From Vespula vulgaris (lineage: Eukaryota; Arthropoda; Insecta; Hymenoptera; Vespidae), in the NCBI RefSeq assembly GCF_905475345.1, contig NC_066594.1, positions 3,718,001 through 3,782,000 of the forward strand: a stretch of DNA of 64,000 bases, in the 5' to 3' direction. Positions 1-13,900 of this stretch are shown here, piece by piece. Made by a program: the position numbers and the translations under genes. The notes beneath the pieces are model-generated. The model had not been told where the DNA came from. It made no database searches and saw only the letters and a program-made list of their open reading frames with translations. How positions within the stretch are numbered: the first letter of the stretch is position 1; every line of letters starts with the position of its first letter.

Positions 1-1955
1 AAAGTTTTGGATCTTTGCCAGCAGTCGTATTAATTGCATATATGTAAATTACGGGCATTTGTTCGTATAAGACTTTTGGTTTACTTTCTATAAGTTTTCC
101 AGCTCTACGATCAAGAGATGCACCCTCCAAGAATAATCCATGCACGTAAACACCTTCTTGAGGTTGTTCTTTAATGTCCTCTTTATTAAAACGTGTTATA
201 AGATTTTGTAACACTACCGAGTCTAGAGCCCAACCTTTGTGCGCTCTGGTGACTTCCTAATTTATGGAATATTTTTGGAGTAACAATAATTGTATTTATA
301 TTATTAGTATATAATATTAGTATATAGTATATTCGTCATTATATTGATATTAAATGTATGTACTTGTCTCATTGCTGTTAAAAATCCTTGAGGATTAAAA
401 AAACCTGTCATCCAAAAGACTTTAGATCTTCCATGAATACACCAATGCCTAAATTGATGATCTCTTTCTAAAAGTTCCGTATACCAAAATCCTAAAGTAG
501 CTGATTCCCAAGAAATTTTCAACCACTTTTCTGGTATACGGGCATCATACATCGAATCCAATGATTTACGTAATCCCTGACTCATTACGATAGTACCTTC
601 GATAGCCAACTTTAGATTCGTTAATGTATCGTGAACTTCTTTAATAACTCTTGTAATTCTTGAAAAATAAAATTCATTTATGAAATATAACAAATAATAT
701 CAATCGATTATATCATTGCATACAACAGATAAAATATAATTTAAATTTGCGCATTAGTAAAGGGACATCAAACGTGAAATTTACCTATCTATTTCTTGCC
801 TTAAAAAAATATTCATTGGTAATAATGCTCCCATTCTGTGAAGTGCTTCTTTTACTTCAAAAGAATTATATTGTTTTGGTAGCTTGGATAGCATATCGTT
901 TGCTAATTTGTAAACGATAGTCTCTCTAGTTTCACCACCTTGTGAACCACCTTCTTTCGGTTGTACACTGAGAATAGTATCTAAAATACCCTTAGCTGTA
1001 TTAATTTGATAAGTGATATCTGCATTTGGATGCAATCCAAATACTTCTGGATTGTCAGTCGTTGGAAGATTGTCGATGTAATCTACGTATGCCTGAAGGT
1101 TTCGAGTTTGCGGTACTTTGTAGCCACGATAAAATTCAAAACCAGGACGTAAAAGAACATCACAGAACCATACATGCGTGAAGGTTGTTAACAAACGCTT
1201 ATCAAAATCATCTGTAACTCTGCCACCATATTGAACCTGTTGGAAGTTTTACAGCGTTAATAACATGTCTTATATAGGGTTTCAATCGATATCGTTAAAT
1301 GCAAATGGCGAGTACTGTCCATTCTACGCTTCTATCATACCTCTCCGAGCATGTAACAGACTGTTGGCCAGGATACACCTTTCTTGGGATCCATGTCATC
1401 AAGATGATTTTGAATAAATTGTACAGAAGCTGCAAAATCTGCTTGATTAAATTCGTAAGGTATATTCCAACCAAGTGGACCAAACTTCCTACGTTCTTGT
1501 ACAACCGTATGTAAAAATGCTACTGCATATAATAATGGTGGCCATTGTGATTGTGTGCTATAGTCCAATGTATCTTGTGTTACGTTTTGATAAGTTCTCT
1601 TTAAGCTAGCTCTAATACCTTGGGGTGGTTCGTTAGTGAATTTGATTGCCATCTGAAACCACATCGAGATAATATCTTTTATAATATAATATTGAAATAA
1701 TTAAATATTTGTTGCTTTTAATATAAACCTGTAATAGACCGATAGGGAATTGTGGATGCACTTCTGTTGTCATCCATAATCTGAAGGCTTCATGAACGAT
1801 ATCTGTTTCAACGAGTGCATCCATTACTTCCGTGCAGAATGATAAAGATAAGTGAATGTTCTGTAAAAGAACCCAACCACCTGTATTCATTGCGTCCGTG
1901 ATCATTCGCCGTGCATGAAATTCTTGTCCTTGACCCATAGACACTGATTTTAATT
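1..1955 (-). CDS. DNAH5/DNAH8: Dynein heavy chain exons 30-34: AAA6 and C-terminal domain, truncated by the window edge
   Basis: Five exons hold AAA6 and most of the C-terminal domain. Motifs include [92 protein letters not shown] and [18 protein letters not shown]. The last in-window residues are near [10 protein letters not shown], and the final exon runs off base 1. By family length about 45 residues remain outside. Confidence 0.93.
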
Positions 1956-1961
1956 CTAAAG

Positions 1962-1992
<31 letters not shown>

Positions 1993-4900
1993 GATACGTA
2001 TATCAGAATTATATTACTTGTTTATCAACATGAATATACCTACGAATGGATTTCTGCTTGGCTAGTGCTGTAATTTGTGGGCTAGGATCAGAACCAATCG
2101 ATAATAAACATATTAATGGTGTCCGGACTTCCGATTCCAACCAAGTTACTTCTAAATCCAAGATTTTTGCTTCTCCGTATTCCCTGCCTAAGGATTCAAC
2201 AACGTATTTTTTTGCTTGAGATAAAGTTCTATCCGGACTCCAAGATCTGATAAGTAATAATTTCCTAAAGACGTCTAAACTTTTTTGATAGCCGCATGGC
2301 AGCTCTTCTTCTTCCGGTCTTTCCTTTTCGTACCAAACACGCCATTCTTTTTCGCTAAATTCAATTTTTGTTAAAATTTCTGAAAAGCTATTTAATTTGC
2401 TAATTTCAACCAAATTAAGCCACGTTATGTCGAGAATCCATTTGAATGGTTTTGGAGTAACCGCATTGAGATCTAAGGATGCACCGCCTTTTATGAACGC
2501 ATTGAATTCCGTATGAGAGATCGTACCCTGATGGCAATCAATTTTCATGGCTAACATTAATGTGAACAAAGATTTATGTCTTTCGTAAAGACTTCTCAAC
2601 GTGAAAGCCCATACTTCATATGTGAGATGTCGTAGTATCGTATTTATTCTTTCCGCGGTGATAGAGCTTTTGACTGATCTTGTTATAGAATTGTCAAATA
2701 TAGTTAAAAATTGCTTTAAAGAATTTTGATACATCACGTTAACGTTACTCATTTCTACGATTAAAAAGTATAAGATGGATCCTCTAGATGCAACTGCCCG
2801 AAATTCTTCTCGAGCTAATGTAATTTTTTTTTCGGTTAGAGCCGATACTTTTAATTTTTCATTTACCGATTCTGCTGTAGATTTAGTTTCTTGAAGTACT
2901 CCTATCAACTCTTCGTCGTCCACCAAAGATCCTTCTGAAGATGTGAGCCTATGTAATAAAGTGCCCTCGAGTTCTTTCATGGAACGCTGATTCGTCATGA
3001 CAGATTCAAACAGAGCTACTCTTTCAGCTTCTAAATCAGCTTTTTCCATAAGTATAACTCGACCCAATAATTGATCTTCCAAACCCAACATTGTCACAGT
3101 AAAATCTATTATAGACGTTTTTGCAGATATCTCGGGACTATATGCAGGATTTGGCAACTTAGTTGTAATATAAAGCATGAAACCAGGCATTACATCACAC
3201 TCTTTATCTCCAACAATGACTTTTTCTATAGAGCCTGACTTAATGAAGTTTTTCTCAAGCACGTTGTCAAGAACAGGATCGAGTTCTTCCGCTACATCTT
3301 CAATTAGTAAAGGTCTGCCTAACGATAAACTATCTTCCAAATGCGTTCGGAAATACTTGTGATTTAGAGAAGTGATTTGCAATTCGTTTGAACATTCTTT
3401 GTTTTTAATCCACATTTTACCTTGATTTTGAGGATCCACTAATAAAGGATACGACGTGGATTTCGTAACGATTAATGCATTTTGCACGGATAGCTCATCG
3501 TTCGGTAAGCCTTGAAGTGTCCATTCCGACATAGTTGCGGTATCGACCAACATATGGGTTATACTCAAATGTTTCGTAAATGGAATGACTTTCGTCGTTA
3601 AAATATCCATCCAAGCAGTTACTAAATTACTTCTATATTGTTGATTATAAGGACCGCAGTATGATAAAAAACCTGTCGCTAATAAAACATCACCGACTAA
3701 ACGTCCTAATTGAAGCTTAAAATCTTTACTCTGTTCGGTCCATCGAATCTTTTCACCTCCTAAACCATTGATGAGAGTCGTCGCTGCTGTCATTTTTCTG
3801 AGGCATACATTTGCAGCATCGGTTAATCTTTGTTTTTCCGAGACCGCGGCATCGTATTGTTCCTTTACAGTTTGAAGAGCCATCTCTCTTTCCGACAATT
3901 CTCTCTCGGCATTTGCCAAATCCTCCATAGCTACTTTCAATCTGGCCTCTTGCAAAGCTAGATTAGCTTTTAAGGGAAGAACTTCTTTATTTACGGAATG
4001 GAAGAACGCCATGGCTTTGGTCCACGATAACAATCCTGCCACGTCGCCACAAACTCGTCTGGCTGTTTCCATATTATAATCTTCCATCTTGAAATAAGGT
4101 TGCAGTAGCTCGACCATCTCGTTGTTAATTATATCCTTTGGATAATTTTGTAATTGCAAGAGGAACGTAGTACTAGCCATTAACTTTAAGGATTCGGCCC
4201 ATGAAGGTTTTGGACATTGGGTCGTGGGATCCGGTACGACTGAACCTATTTTACGTTGAAACAGAATCAATACGCAATCCATTATTCTCATTATAAGATG
4301 AGGCGGCCTTCCAAGTTTACGAACGGTTGCTATATGAGCAGGTTTGATGGTATTCAAGGCAGCTTCCGCTTCCTCTAAGGCAGGCTTCGCAGCTTCGAGC
4401 TTTTCCTCTGCTAATGCCTTTTCTTCGGCTATGCATTCCACTAATTGTTCTGCTTTTTCTTTCACTTTTTGTACCTGATTTTTAAAAGCTTCCGCTTGCG
4501 TCGCTCTTTCCGTCACTTCTAGTAAAACCGTTTCCGCTTTTTCCGATGCCTGCACCAATTCCCTTTCCATTAAAGCTAAATCTTTTTTTAAAATTTCGAC
4601 GGATATGGAAGCTTCTTCGAGCTTAGCCAACCCAGTGTCCATTCTTTTTGCACCTTCTCCTAGCTCGTGCTGTTTGTTACGATAAATGTTCTTGTAACCG
4701 CCAATAAAATTAAGATAAGATTTCGGTGTTACGTGCGTCGCTCGACGAAATCGTTGAAAATAATCCATCGAAGTTTTAGCGACGATATCCTGTATAGAAC
4801 CAAGAGCATTCACGAGTTCGATTTTAACTTCGTTTGTGCAAGCAATTTCGAAATCATGGAGAAAATGTTGGGCGACCAAAATGAGTGCATTTTTAGGCCA

Positions 4901-7900
4901 AGGTTGGAACCAGTCTATCGTGCAACCAGATATTAATGCTGGAAAGCGTTGAGCTCGATTTCGAAATTTTTCTCCTACCGGTGAAAAGCAGAAGACAACG
5001 TGTAAATTTTGACAGGTTCTTTGCAGAAAGAAATCCATCGTTAGCTCGTTGTTGATGGTTTTTTTAGGATTCTCACGTTTCAGAATAGGTGTTAATTCCG
5101 ATATGATCTCTGCTTGTTCGTCGCGCGTAAATAAATTGCTGATTACACCGGAGCTTAGAATATTATTTAAATATTCTAAGAAACCTTCCTCTTTGATATC
5201 CAAATCGGTGAAGATAAAAGTGGTGCCTTTTCCTTGAGCACCACAAGATCGATAAAGAAATTTTAAATCCTCCAAAAAGTTTGCTACGTTGTAGGATCTT
5301 GTCAATGTGATTTGAAAGGTTTTATACCCAGCGATGAAAGAGGATAACTTTGTCAGACTTTGTTTACCCGAGCCACCCACTCCTACTAACATGACATTTC
5401 CTTTTGGATGTCTTATCACTCTAGAAATTTTTACTAGATGTAGCATCGCGTCGGGGAAAAATACAAGATCCATACCGGCGCCTCGTTGCATTTCATTAAA
5501 TTGTGCCAGGAACATTTCCAACCTGTCTCGTAATACTTGTTCATCGTAAACAGGTTCATATACCTTTGGTAATTCTACGTCAGCGTCTTCGCTTTCCTCA
5601 CCAGTGGGTTCAGGCGCGTCCCTAAAATAAAAATCAATGTCAAGAGTTTCGTGCCATAGTACTTTTCCATAACGTAATAATAATTAGAGGATTACCTCAT
5701 GAAATCTACAAACGCAGGATTTGGTTTCGTCATGTCGATGTAATCTTCGCCTAAAATATCTTTTACAACTAGAACAACCTGTTCCTCGAACCATTCCTTG
5801 TCTGACTGCATTGTAAATCTGTCACTAAAAACTCGCATACATTCGTGTTTCCAGAGTGACATTAATACGTTTTCTGTATCTATTACCGTGGATAAAGTAC
5901 CAACTATTCCTTGCCAAATTCGTGATAAATCTCGAAGGCTAAAAACGTAATGGAATTTAGCTGGAGTAGGTAACAATTTTACTCTCGTTCTTTCCCATAG
6001 AATTCGGGTTAACGGAACCATTTTTTTAATAAGATTTCTAATTTCATCAGAGAAGCCTCTTTTTGTGTTGTAATGTCCCTCTCCGAGTACACTAAAAATA
6101 TGATCGATCGATTCGTTGTTGGGTAAAGTGCAATTGAAAATGGAAAATTGTCGTTTCAATCTCGAAGGTATATCATTTCTTCCTCCGCCAGGTTGACACA
6201 TTGCTGCTAGAAATGTTACGTCAACGATAGTGGTGAAATCGCCAGGTTTTTCGAGAGAATAGAAACCCTTCATATCCATAGTCTGTCGTACAATTTCGTT
6301 AGTGATTTGATCACCCCATTCATTTATTTGCGGCAAATTTATGTCGTCGATGAAGATCAACATCTTCTTACCACCTGGTGGTCCAAACGTGTTTCCCATA
6401 CGTTTCTCTACATAACTTTCGATAGTTTTCTGAAATTGGCAGGGGCTAGTCGCTGAACTAAAATTGAAGGATCGATTTAAGGTGGTATCAGAATTCGCCT
6501 TTTTCATATATGACTTCATCATAACTGTTTTAGCAGATCCTTGTTCACCAATTAATAAAACAGCCTTATCTTGGCGGCCAATCACATCGATCAAATATTG
6601 AATACGTACATTATCGGGAATTGGCACGAGTACGTTACTATAATCGGGTGTTGAATATTCGGGATACACATAATTCGTTACCATACTCGTCCAAGTATCC
6701 CACTTGCCTTTTTCGGTGACAAAAAAATCAAAGATTTTCGCATCAGGACAGTTTTCTGAGTTTGGAAGATCCCAGCTTTGAAAGTTTTCTTTCAAAAATA
6801 CATCGTATTTTAATCTATCGGCTGTTTCCAAAAGCGCTCCCACACCCCAGATTAAAGCAAAAATGTAGAGACGTTTTAGATGTTCCGAAGTTATAGGTTG
6901 AGATCTATCTCTTTCGTTATCATTATCTTCACCATCTTCCGCCGATATTTCAGGTGGTATTAATCCTTCGAGGATAGAAAGCATTTGCTGAACAATATTA
7001 CATTGTAGAACATTGATGGCTAATAAAAGCGTTTGAGTGGACCAAGAATATACCTATAAGCGAAATAAGAACTATTTTTATTTTTTTTAAGAAAACTTGA
7101 CTGTTTATATTTAAAGATATACCTGAACAAAAGAATCGACAAAGCACTGCTCCAAAGTCTCCCGTTCGAGTGGCGATCGACGTTTGAGCCATGCTGTAAC
7201 TACTGGATTCCAATCTAATCCTGACGAACTCATGTATACCATACCATTACGAGAAACTGTTGCAGGACTAGCATTGTCGATGTCCTGTGGCTCGAAAATA
7301 ATTTTACATGTAGGTGCCATTGATAAACGATCGCCATTGGCAAGCGTCAAGGTTTTGTTATCGTCTAATACGGAATTTAAATTTTCGATCCATATACTAT
7401 CGACCGGTCCATCAAGGACCATCCATACATGTTCGCCTTTTTTTAATTTCAAAGTTTTACGCCAAAGTGCTGAAAAAATTCCATCTGTCCAATCATTGGT
7501 AGCCACATCCAAGCGACCGAACATTTGAGAGGCTGTAATACTTTTTGGATTCATCCTCATTTCTCTGTCGAATACAATATTAACATGATTCAATATACCT
7601 TCTATATATCGTTAAACATTCTTCTAAATGTAGTTAGTAATTAATTACCTATGGTAATCACCAGATTGAGTTAAAGCTTTCATCAGTATATGGATACAGG
7701 TTGTTTTTCCTGCACCTGTTGGTCCGAGAGTCATAATACCATGTCGTACTCTTTGAGTTTCATAAAGTTGAATTAATTTTAAGACCCATGGTGGATGGTA
7801 AATCAACGCAGCCTCTTCGACCTGCTGACTAATAGCTGTCTCTAATTCCGGGTACGAAGTTTTTTCTAAAGCTTGATTTGGAAAAAGATCTGCTACCAAT

Positions 7901-10900
7901 GATATAAACAATGGCTCGTCTTCGTCTGTAAAAACATTTATTATTGGTAGTATAATTACTATTGCACTATAATAGTTATATTAAGATTAAATCATTGGTT
8001 ATGTGAACCTATGAGTTTTGAGAGATTCATATCTCTGAGAACACGCATCACAATTGTACTTTCCGAATCTTTGGAATTTACTCTTTTTGCAGCACCCAAC
8101 GTTCTAAGTACGGATAAGATATTTCTTAAGCCGAAATCGTAATGAACCTTGAAAGAAATGATAGTTTTAATGTAAAGATAGCAATGGTTTATGAAAAGAA
8201 TTTTGAGAATATTTACTTGTTTGGTAAGTTGTTCCTCACAAAGCTTATAAAGCGTATAAAATTTACGAGCTAGAGTAATATTTTCTAGGAATCCGCAGCT
8301 AGCCAATTTTACTCGTATAATTATCTGTCTGTCGGGTACCATCATGGCTACGGTACGAAATTGTATTTTTAAATTTTCTGGAAGTTCTTTTCTACCCGCA
8401 TAACCAGGATTCTATAAAAAAGTATATGATAAACAAGTATATGAAGGATATACTTTTTATCCTATTAACATATATTACCATTGTAATAAATATTCCAAGT
8501 TCAGGGCACATATCTATTTGATCGCCATCTGTAAATATAAATTGCTTTTTTTTTTCTTTCTTAGCAGCTAGAACAACAGCAACTTGTTGGGCAGCAACGG
8601 ACAAGACAGGTAATTCGATTCTATTGAATTCGTCGAAACATCCCCAGGATCCACTTTGAGCCAATCCTTTGTAAATTCGGCCGAGTCCTCTATAATCCAT
8701 TTGATCGGAGCAATTGAAAACTACGACATATTTTGCCAATGTCTTTCCCATATCTTTGACCGTTTCAGTTTTACCAGTTCCTGCAGGTCCGCAGGGTGAA
8801 CCTCCCATTGACATAGACAACGCTTGTGCTAACGTTATGTAACATCTGAGATATAACAAAAAGGAAATATTTTAAATATATTAATGTATAGAATTTATTT
8901 ATTTTATAAGTTATTAATTTATTATATAAGTTATACCTATCTGTTAATGGTGTTATAACGAGTCTCTCAGTACATCCTAAATATTCATTTTGATATACAA
9001 ATTGTACATCTGTTATAGATATCATAGTTTTATCCATATCTTCTTTAAAATAAAATCTGCATTGCTTTAACCACTCGAAATCATTTACGGAACGTACATT
9101 CATGCGACACTACAATAAAAAATTAATAAATTATCGGAAATAAATTAGATTTAATGTCAGTAGGTTTATATTAACCAGTATATCAAAAATATCACGCTGA
9201 TGCACGTGTATAGTGATCAACGTTTCGAATTTAGTTCGATCGATCTTCAAGAGATCTCGCGTGGTCTGATCGATCAAGGTATTCAACAAATCTAGAAATC
9301 TATTATTTGTTTCGCTCATGATTCTTTTGTCCGCACGTGCTTGTGCTAGAGCTAATTCCGCATCTCTTGTCCAAATCATTTGTATTCCCAATATTCCTAC
9401 TTGTGCCGGCATTTTGTCCAGGAAATTTAATAAGTTAAAGCTAATATCATTCATCATCGAGTAGGCTTGACGAATGATGGAATGTAAAGATAATTGAGAT
9501 GTCTGTAAAAGCTGCATCAACCATGTCTCTACAGAACCTTCAGCTCGCACAGCTTTTTCCAGCTGTAAAGTTAAATCTTCAATTCTCGAAATGCTTTGAT
9601 AATTAAATTATGAGTATATTTAATACTCACAGTTATCGTTTCACCTTCCGAGGAAATAATTGCAGTCATTTTATTGTATTCTATGTCGTGAAACTTAACG
9701 TATTTGGTATTATCGAAAATCGAAAGCAAATGATTTTGTATCGTGTGCGAATCTGATGCTTGACCAAGTATCTCCAAAAGTGCTGGATCGGATACGAAGA
9801 AAAATCTTGGAAACATCATGCGTTTTTTTTCTAAATACCTACAAATAAAAACGATCGTAGATTATCATTATAGATCAGAATCATGTTAATATATTTACCC
9901 GCTAAGAGATTTTTGACAAAGTTCCAGCTGTTCTTGTAAATGCGGTAAAAGTTGCTTTAATAAATCATCCCCCACGCAACAAGGCACAACACCAGGGGTT
10001 TCATGAGCTCTTTGCATAATTTTTTGCCAACTCTTATCGATTTTACTAAATCTTTTAGCTTCTTTTGGCAATTGCTTAGCTATATCTCCACCCACGAATA
10101 CAGCCTCAAGATAAACCCACATATTTTGGACGAGTAGCCATCTTTCAAGAATCTCGTTTGTATTCGAAAGATCTGCAAGCCATTGCTGTATCTGTTTGCG
10201 AAAGGGTGCGTTATACCTATTCGACATCAAGGAACCCAAAATCATCAAACTGTCTTCTAGCTGTCCTATTGTTTCCGCAGTGGTATCTCCTCTGAGTAAC
10301 AATTCTCCTCGATTGTTAAAAGTCATAAAGGTCAATTCGTGAGAAGACCACTCGTTTATCACTGTTCTTAATTTTGCTTCGATGTCCTTCTCTTTCATCG
10401 CGGAAATACAAATGTCTTCGATATCTTCCTTGTATTTCAACAAGGGTGCCTCAAGAATATTCTTCAAGCAAAAATTTTCATTTTCGAGATCGAAAGAGTA
10501 ACTCATTACTTCGACGATTCTCTGCCAATGACGTGGCTTCATGGCTTTGTTCGCCATCAATTCCAATAACGGGCACATGTCGTTAAAATCGTCGATCGTT
10601 TTTTTCAACGCAAAAAATGCAGGCCATTCTTTTAAACCCTTCGGTAATTTACGGCATCGATTTTGAAACTCCATCAATTCGTTATTGATGTCTTCGATAT
10701 TTACCTGTTATATGAACAAACACCAAGTTGAATTTACATCGATGATAAAGATAAATAGTTTAATCTTAATTATGATTCTTACCTCACCCCAAGGTATATC
10801 GTAGTAACTACTGACCCGATCGATAACGTCATTATACAATTTATATAATTTTTGCAACAAATTTAATTCCTTTCGAATTTGCGACAATTCTGGATAATCC

Positions 10901-13900
10901 GTAATAGGTAATCCAAATAATTCTTCGCCGCTCTGATACGTTTGTAACTTCCTCCACATTCCATCGAATCTATTTTGAAAAAGTATTTGTCTATCGGAAG
11001 CATCTCTAGGACTTAAACCAGGCTGCATTGGTCCCGACGATCTATATTCTTCGCAATAAGTCTCATTGTCGATACGGAATTTCTCGAGATTCCTTCTCAA
11101 ATCATCTTCGAACTGAGGCTGGAGATTCAGTAATAAAACATGACTTTCTTGTGCACGTGCCAATAATTGTTGCCAAGTGTATCGAAGATTATCGACTTGT
11201 TCTAAGCACTCGGGATCAACAGGGACCTCGTATCTTGTAACTATATTAAAAGCTTCTTCGATCGGATCAATTTTAAGCTCCATGTCGACCTCCTGGTCGC
11301 GAATTTTCTTCAAGGTATCCATTATGAGACGTACGTCGTCTAGATCGCGTATTTGTCGATCCAATTTACGATCCATTTCGTTCATTACCGCATAAACATA
11401 TTCCATTTCTTTTCGATATTTCTTCTTCATTGCCTGACCAATTTTGTGTGTGGAACCTGAAGTTTAAAAGAATTTCTAAGTTACGAATATTTCGAACAGT
11501 ATCCTTATACGATAAAAATTTAATAAACTTGCTTTTTATTTCCGTATAGAGTCCATACTTCAACCTTTCCGTAGATACAGCGATGGATCTTCCAAAAAGA
11601 ATCATATCGGGTTCGGTGATTAAAAGATCTTCTAGCTCACCGTGTTTTCGTAAAGTACTTTCAAATTCGGATAGAGAAACTAGTAAAAGTTCTCGCATAT
11701 TTCGTTCGTTTTCCCATAGAAATTTATAAGGTTCCCATCGTTCGAAAAAATTTGACAAATCCTACAAAAATACGTATATTTTGTATAAAAAGATTTTTCG
11801 AACTTTTGAAATCGATTAAATGATTTACCTGTTTAAGTTCTTGGGTGCAACTGTTCAACATCGATAGTATTTTGACGATGTCCTTATTTTCGATAACCAT
11901 TGAATAAAAATTTCTTTCCTGGATTATAAATATCGGTTTCTCTTCGGAGATTATTTTATAAAGTCTGCGTCTTCTAGTTTTTAAATCTTCCAATTGTTCT
12001 TCTTTCTTCTTCGTAACATCGACTTGCACTCGCATTATTACATCAGTAATATTCCTTTTAATATCCCATTGTAAATCTTTCCAACAATTCTATACGATCG
12101 AATGCATAATTTAATATAAATAATTACTAGCTATTTCGAATCGTGGTATTTTTAATACCTTATTGCTTTTGACATTCCATTGCGAAACACCTTTCGATAC
12201 GCCGGTAATTATTTTCCCAGCCGAGCATAAAGTTTCTTGTACGTCGTTTAAAGTTGGTTTTACTGTTACTGTTGGTATCATTAGATTGGCGTGTAATAGG
12301 AACACAGGATTCGGAGGACAATCTATGAATATGAACGATAAAAAAATACTTCCAATTGAAATTTTCTATTAGTACTTATCGTTATTGATCTTTCGAATTA
12401 TTTACCAAGATCTATATTTCGAACAAATCGTTTTCTTATAGCGTCTAAAGAAGCTTTTGTAACCTTTATCAATACATCCACGACTTTTCTGGAATAGTAT
12501 CTTCTCATTTCAGACATTGCATTTCCAACCATTTCTTGCATTCCTTTAGGTAAACTATCTATCGTTAATAATTGATGAGGATTGTCAAAATAAGCCCACA
12601 CGATGGACCAATCGTGTTGCTGCACTCCTTGCTCCGCATCTTTTTCTATGTTTTCTTTAAAAAAAAAGCTCATATTTGTTTGATATATGATATAAAAAAT
12701 TTTATAAAAAGCATCAAACCTTCTTCGATTAACAAATCAAATTGATCAGAGTCAGCAATCTGTTTGAAATCAGCAGCGGCATTTTTAACTAAACCTAAAA
12801 CTTCTTCTACCGCCTCTTCCACCATCATACTTTTACGATACAAATCTACTGCAGCAATTCTACAAATTTCTTCCGTTTTTTCTATAAATTCCTCTATCGT
12901 CCATGGATCATTGGAAGTCGGTAAAGAATGTAAAGTGATTTTTTGCATGCTTTCTAATACGTGTAAGATTCTACGAAACAAATATGTTAAAGTTTATAAA
13001 CTCCTAAATGCAACTACTTTGTCTTATTTAATACCTATTGGAATATACATCATGAATTCTAATTATAAGTATATCGAAGATTTTGATTTGTTCTCTTGTA
13101 TTTTGGCAAAATTCTTTCCAATCCGGTTGCGTCCATGTTAACGATGTTAAAGCAGGTTTGAATAACGATGCGACACGGACCAAATGTGGTAAAAGAAGTG
13201 GTCTAACTTCTAATTTTACTCGTTGAGCTGTTGTAACAAATTCTTCTATTACTAACTGAAGAGAATTCGAGACCATTGTGAAGTAGTCACGTTTAGCTAA
13301 TATCGCCAGTGCAACGATAGGAATGTTAAAATTTAACTTTGCCAAACAGTCAGCTTCACGAAATAGAAGAACGATACGACTTTCCAGATTGACCTTGATT
13401 TTTCCTGTTTTTTGATCAGTTGCTAACAATGATCTGAACTTCGAAAAAGGATGGATATTAGCCTTTATTCGATTAAACTTCTTCGAATCTACAATTACCG
13501 TTTTAAGCAATCTTCGATAATCCATGAATTTTGATGTGTCCAAACTTCGGAAATATCCGATCGATATTGACTTAAGACAACGAGTGCCTGGGCGTAACGC
13601 TTCTCTAAATCTCCAGTGAGAGGTAACGTTTTTAAAACTGGGTGACTCGTCACAGAAGTAGTTAATTCGTTTAGATGTACTCTGAGAGATTTTTAGTTTG
13701 ATAACCATCATATACGATTTAAACTTTGTTCAATAGCAATTATCTTCTTATCGACTTACATTAATGAGTTTGCCCAAGTTACTCTTCCAGCTATAGGAGG
13801 CATATGTCTGGGCAATGGTGGATCGTCTCGTTGTCTTTTAAACAGTTTCAAGATTCTTTCGATTTCTCTATCACAATATTTGATCACAATGTTATATTTC

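Noticed and set aside
2009..2043. Extension of dynein exon 29 to donors at 2038 or 1999
   Set aside because: These give a phase that does not match exon 30. The GTAGGT donor at 2043 restores both phase and family spacing before VSMGQGQE.
13434..13711. Long open frame continuing upstream of dynein exon 12
   Set aside because: The frame is a shadow. The true exon 11 (13681-13499) reads in another frame with matching splice sites and family motifs, and exon 12 starts at 13433.
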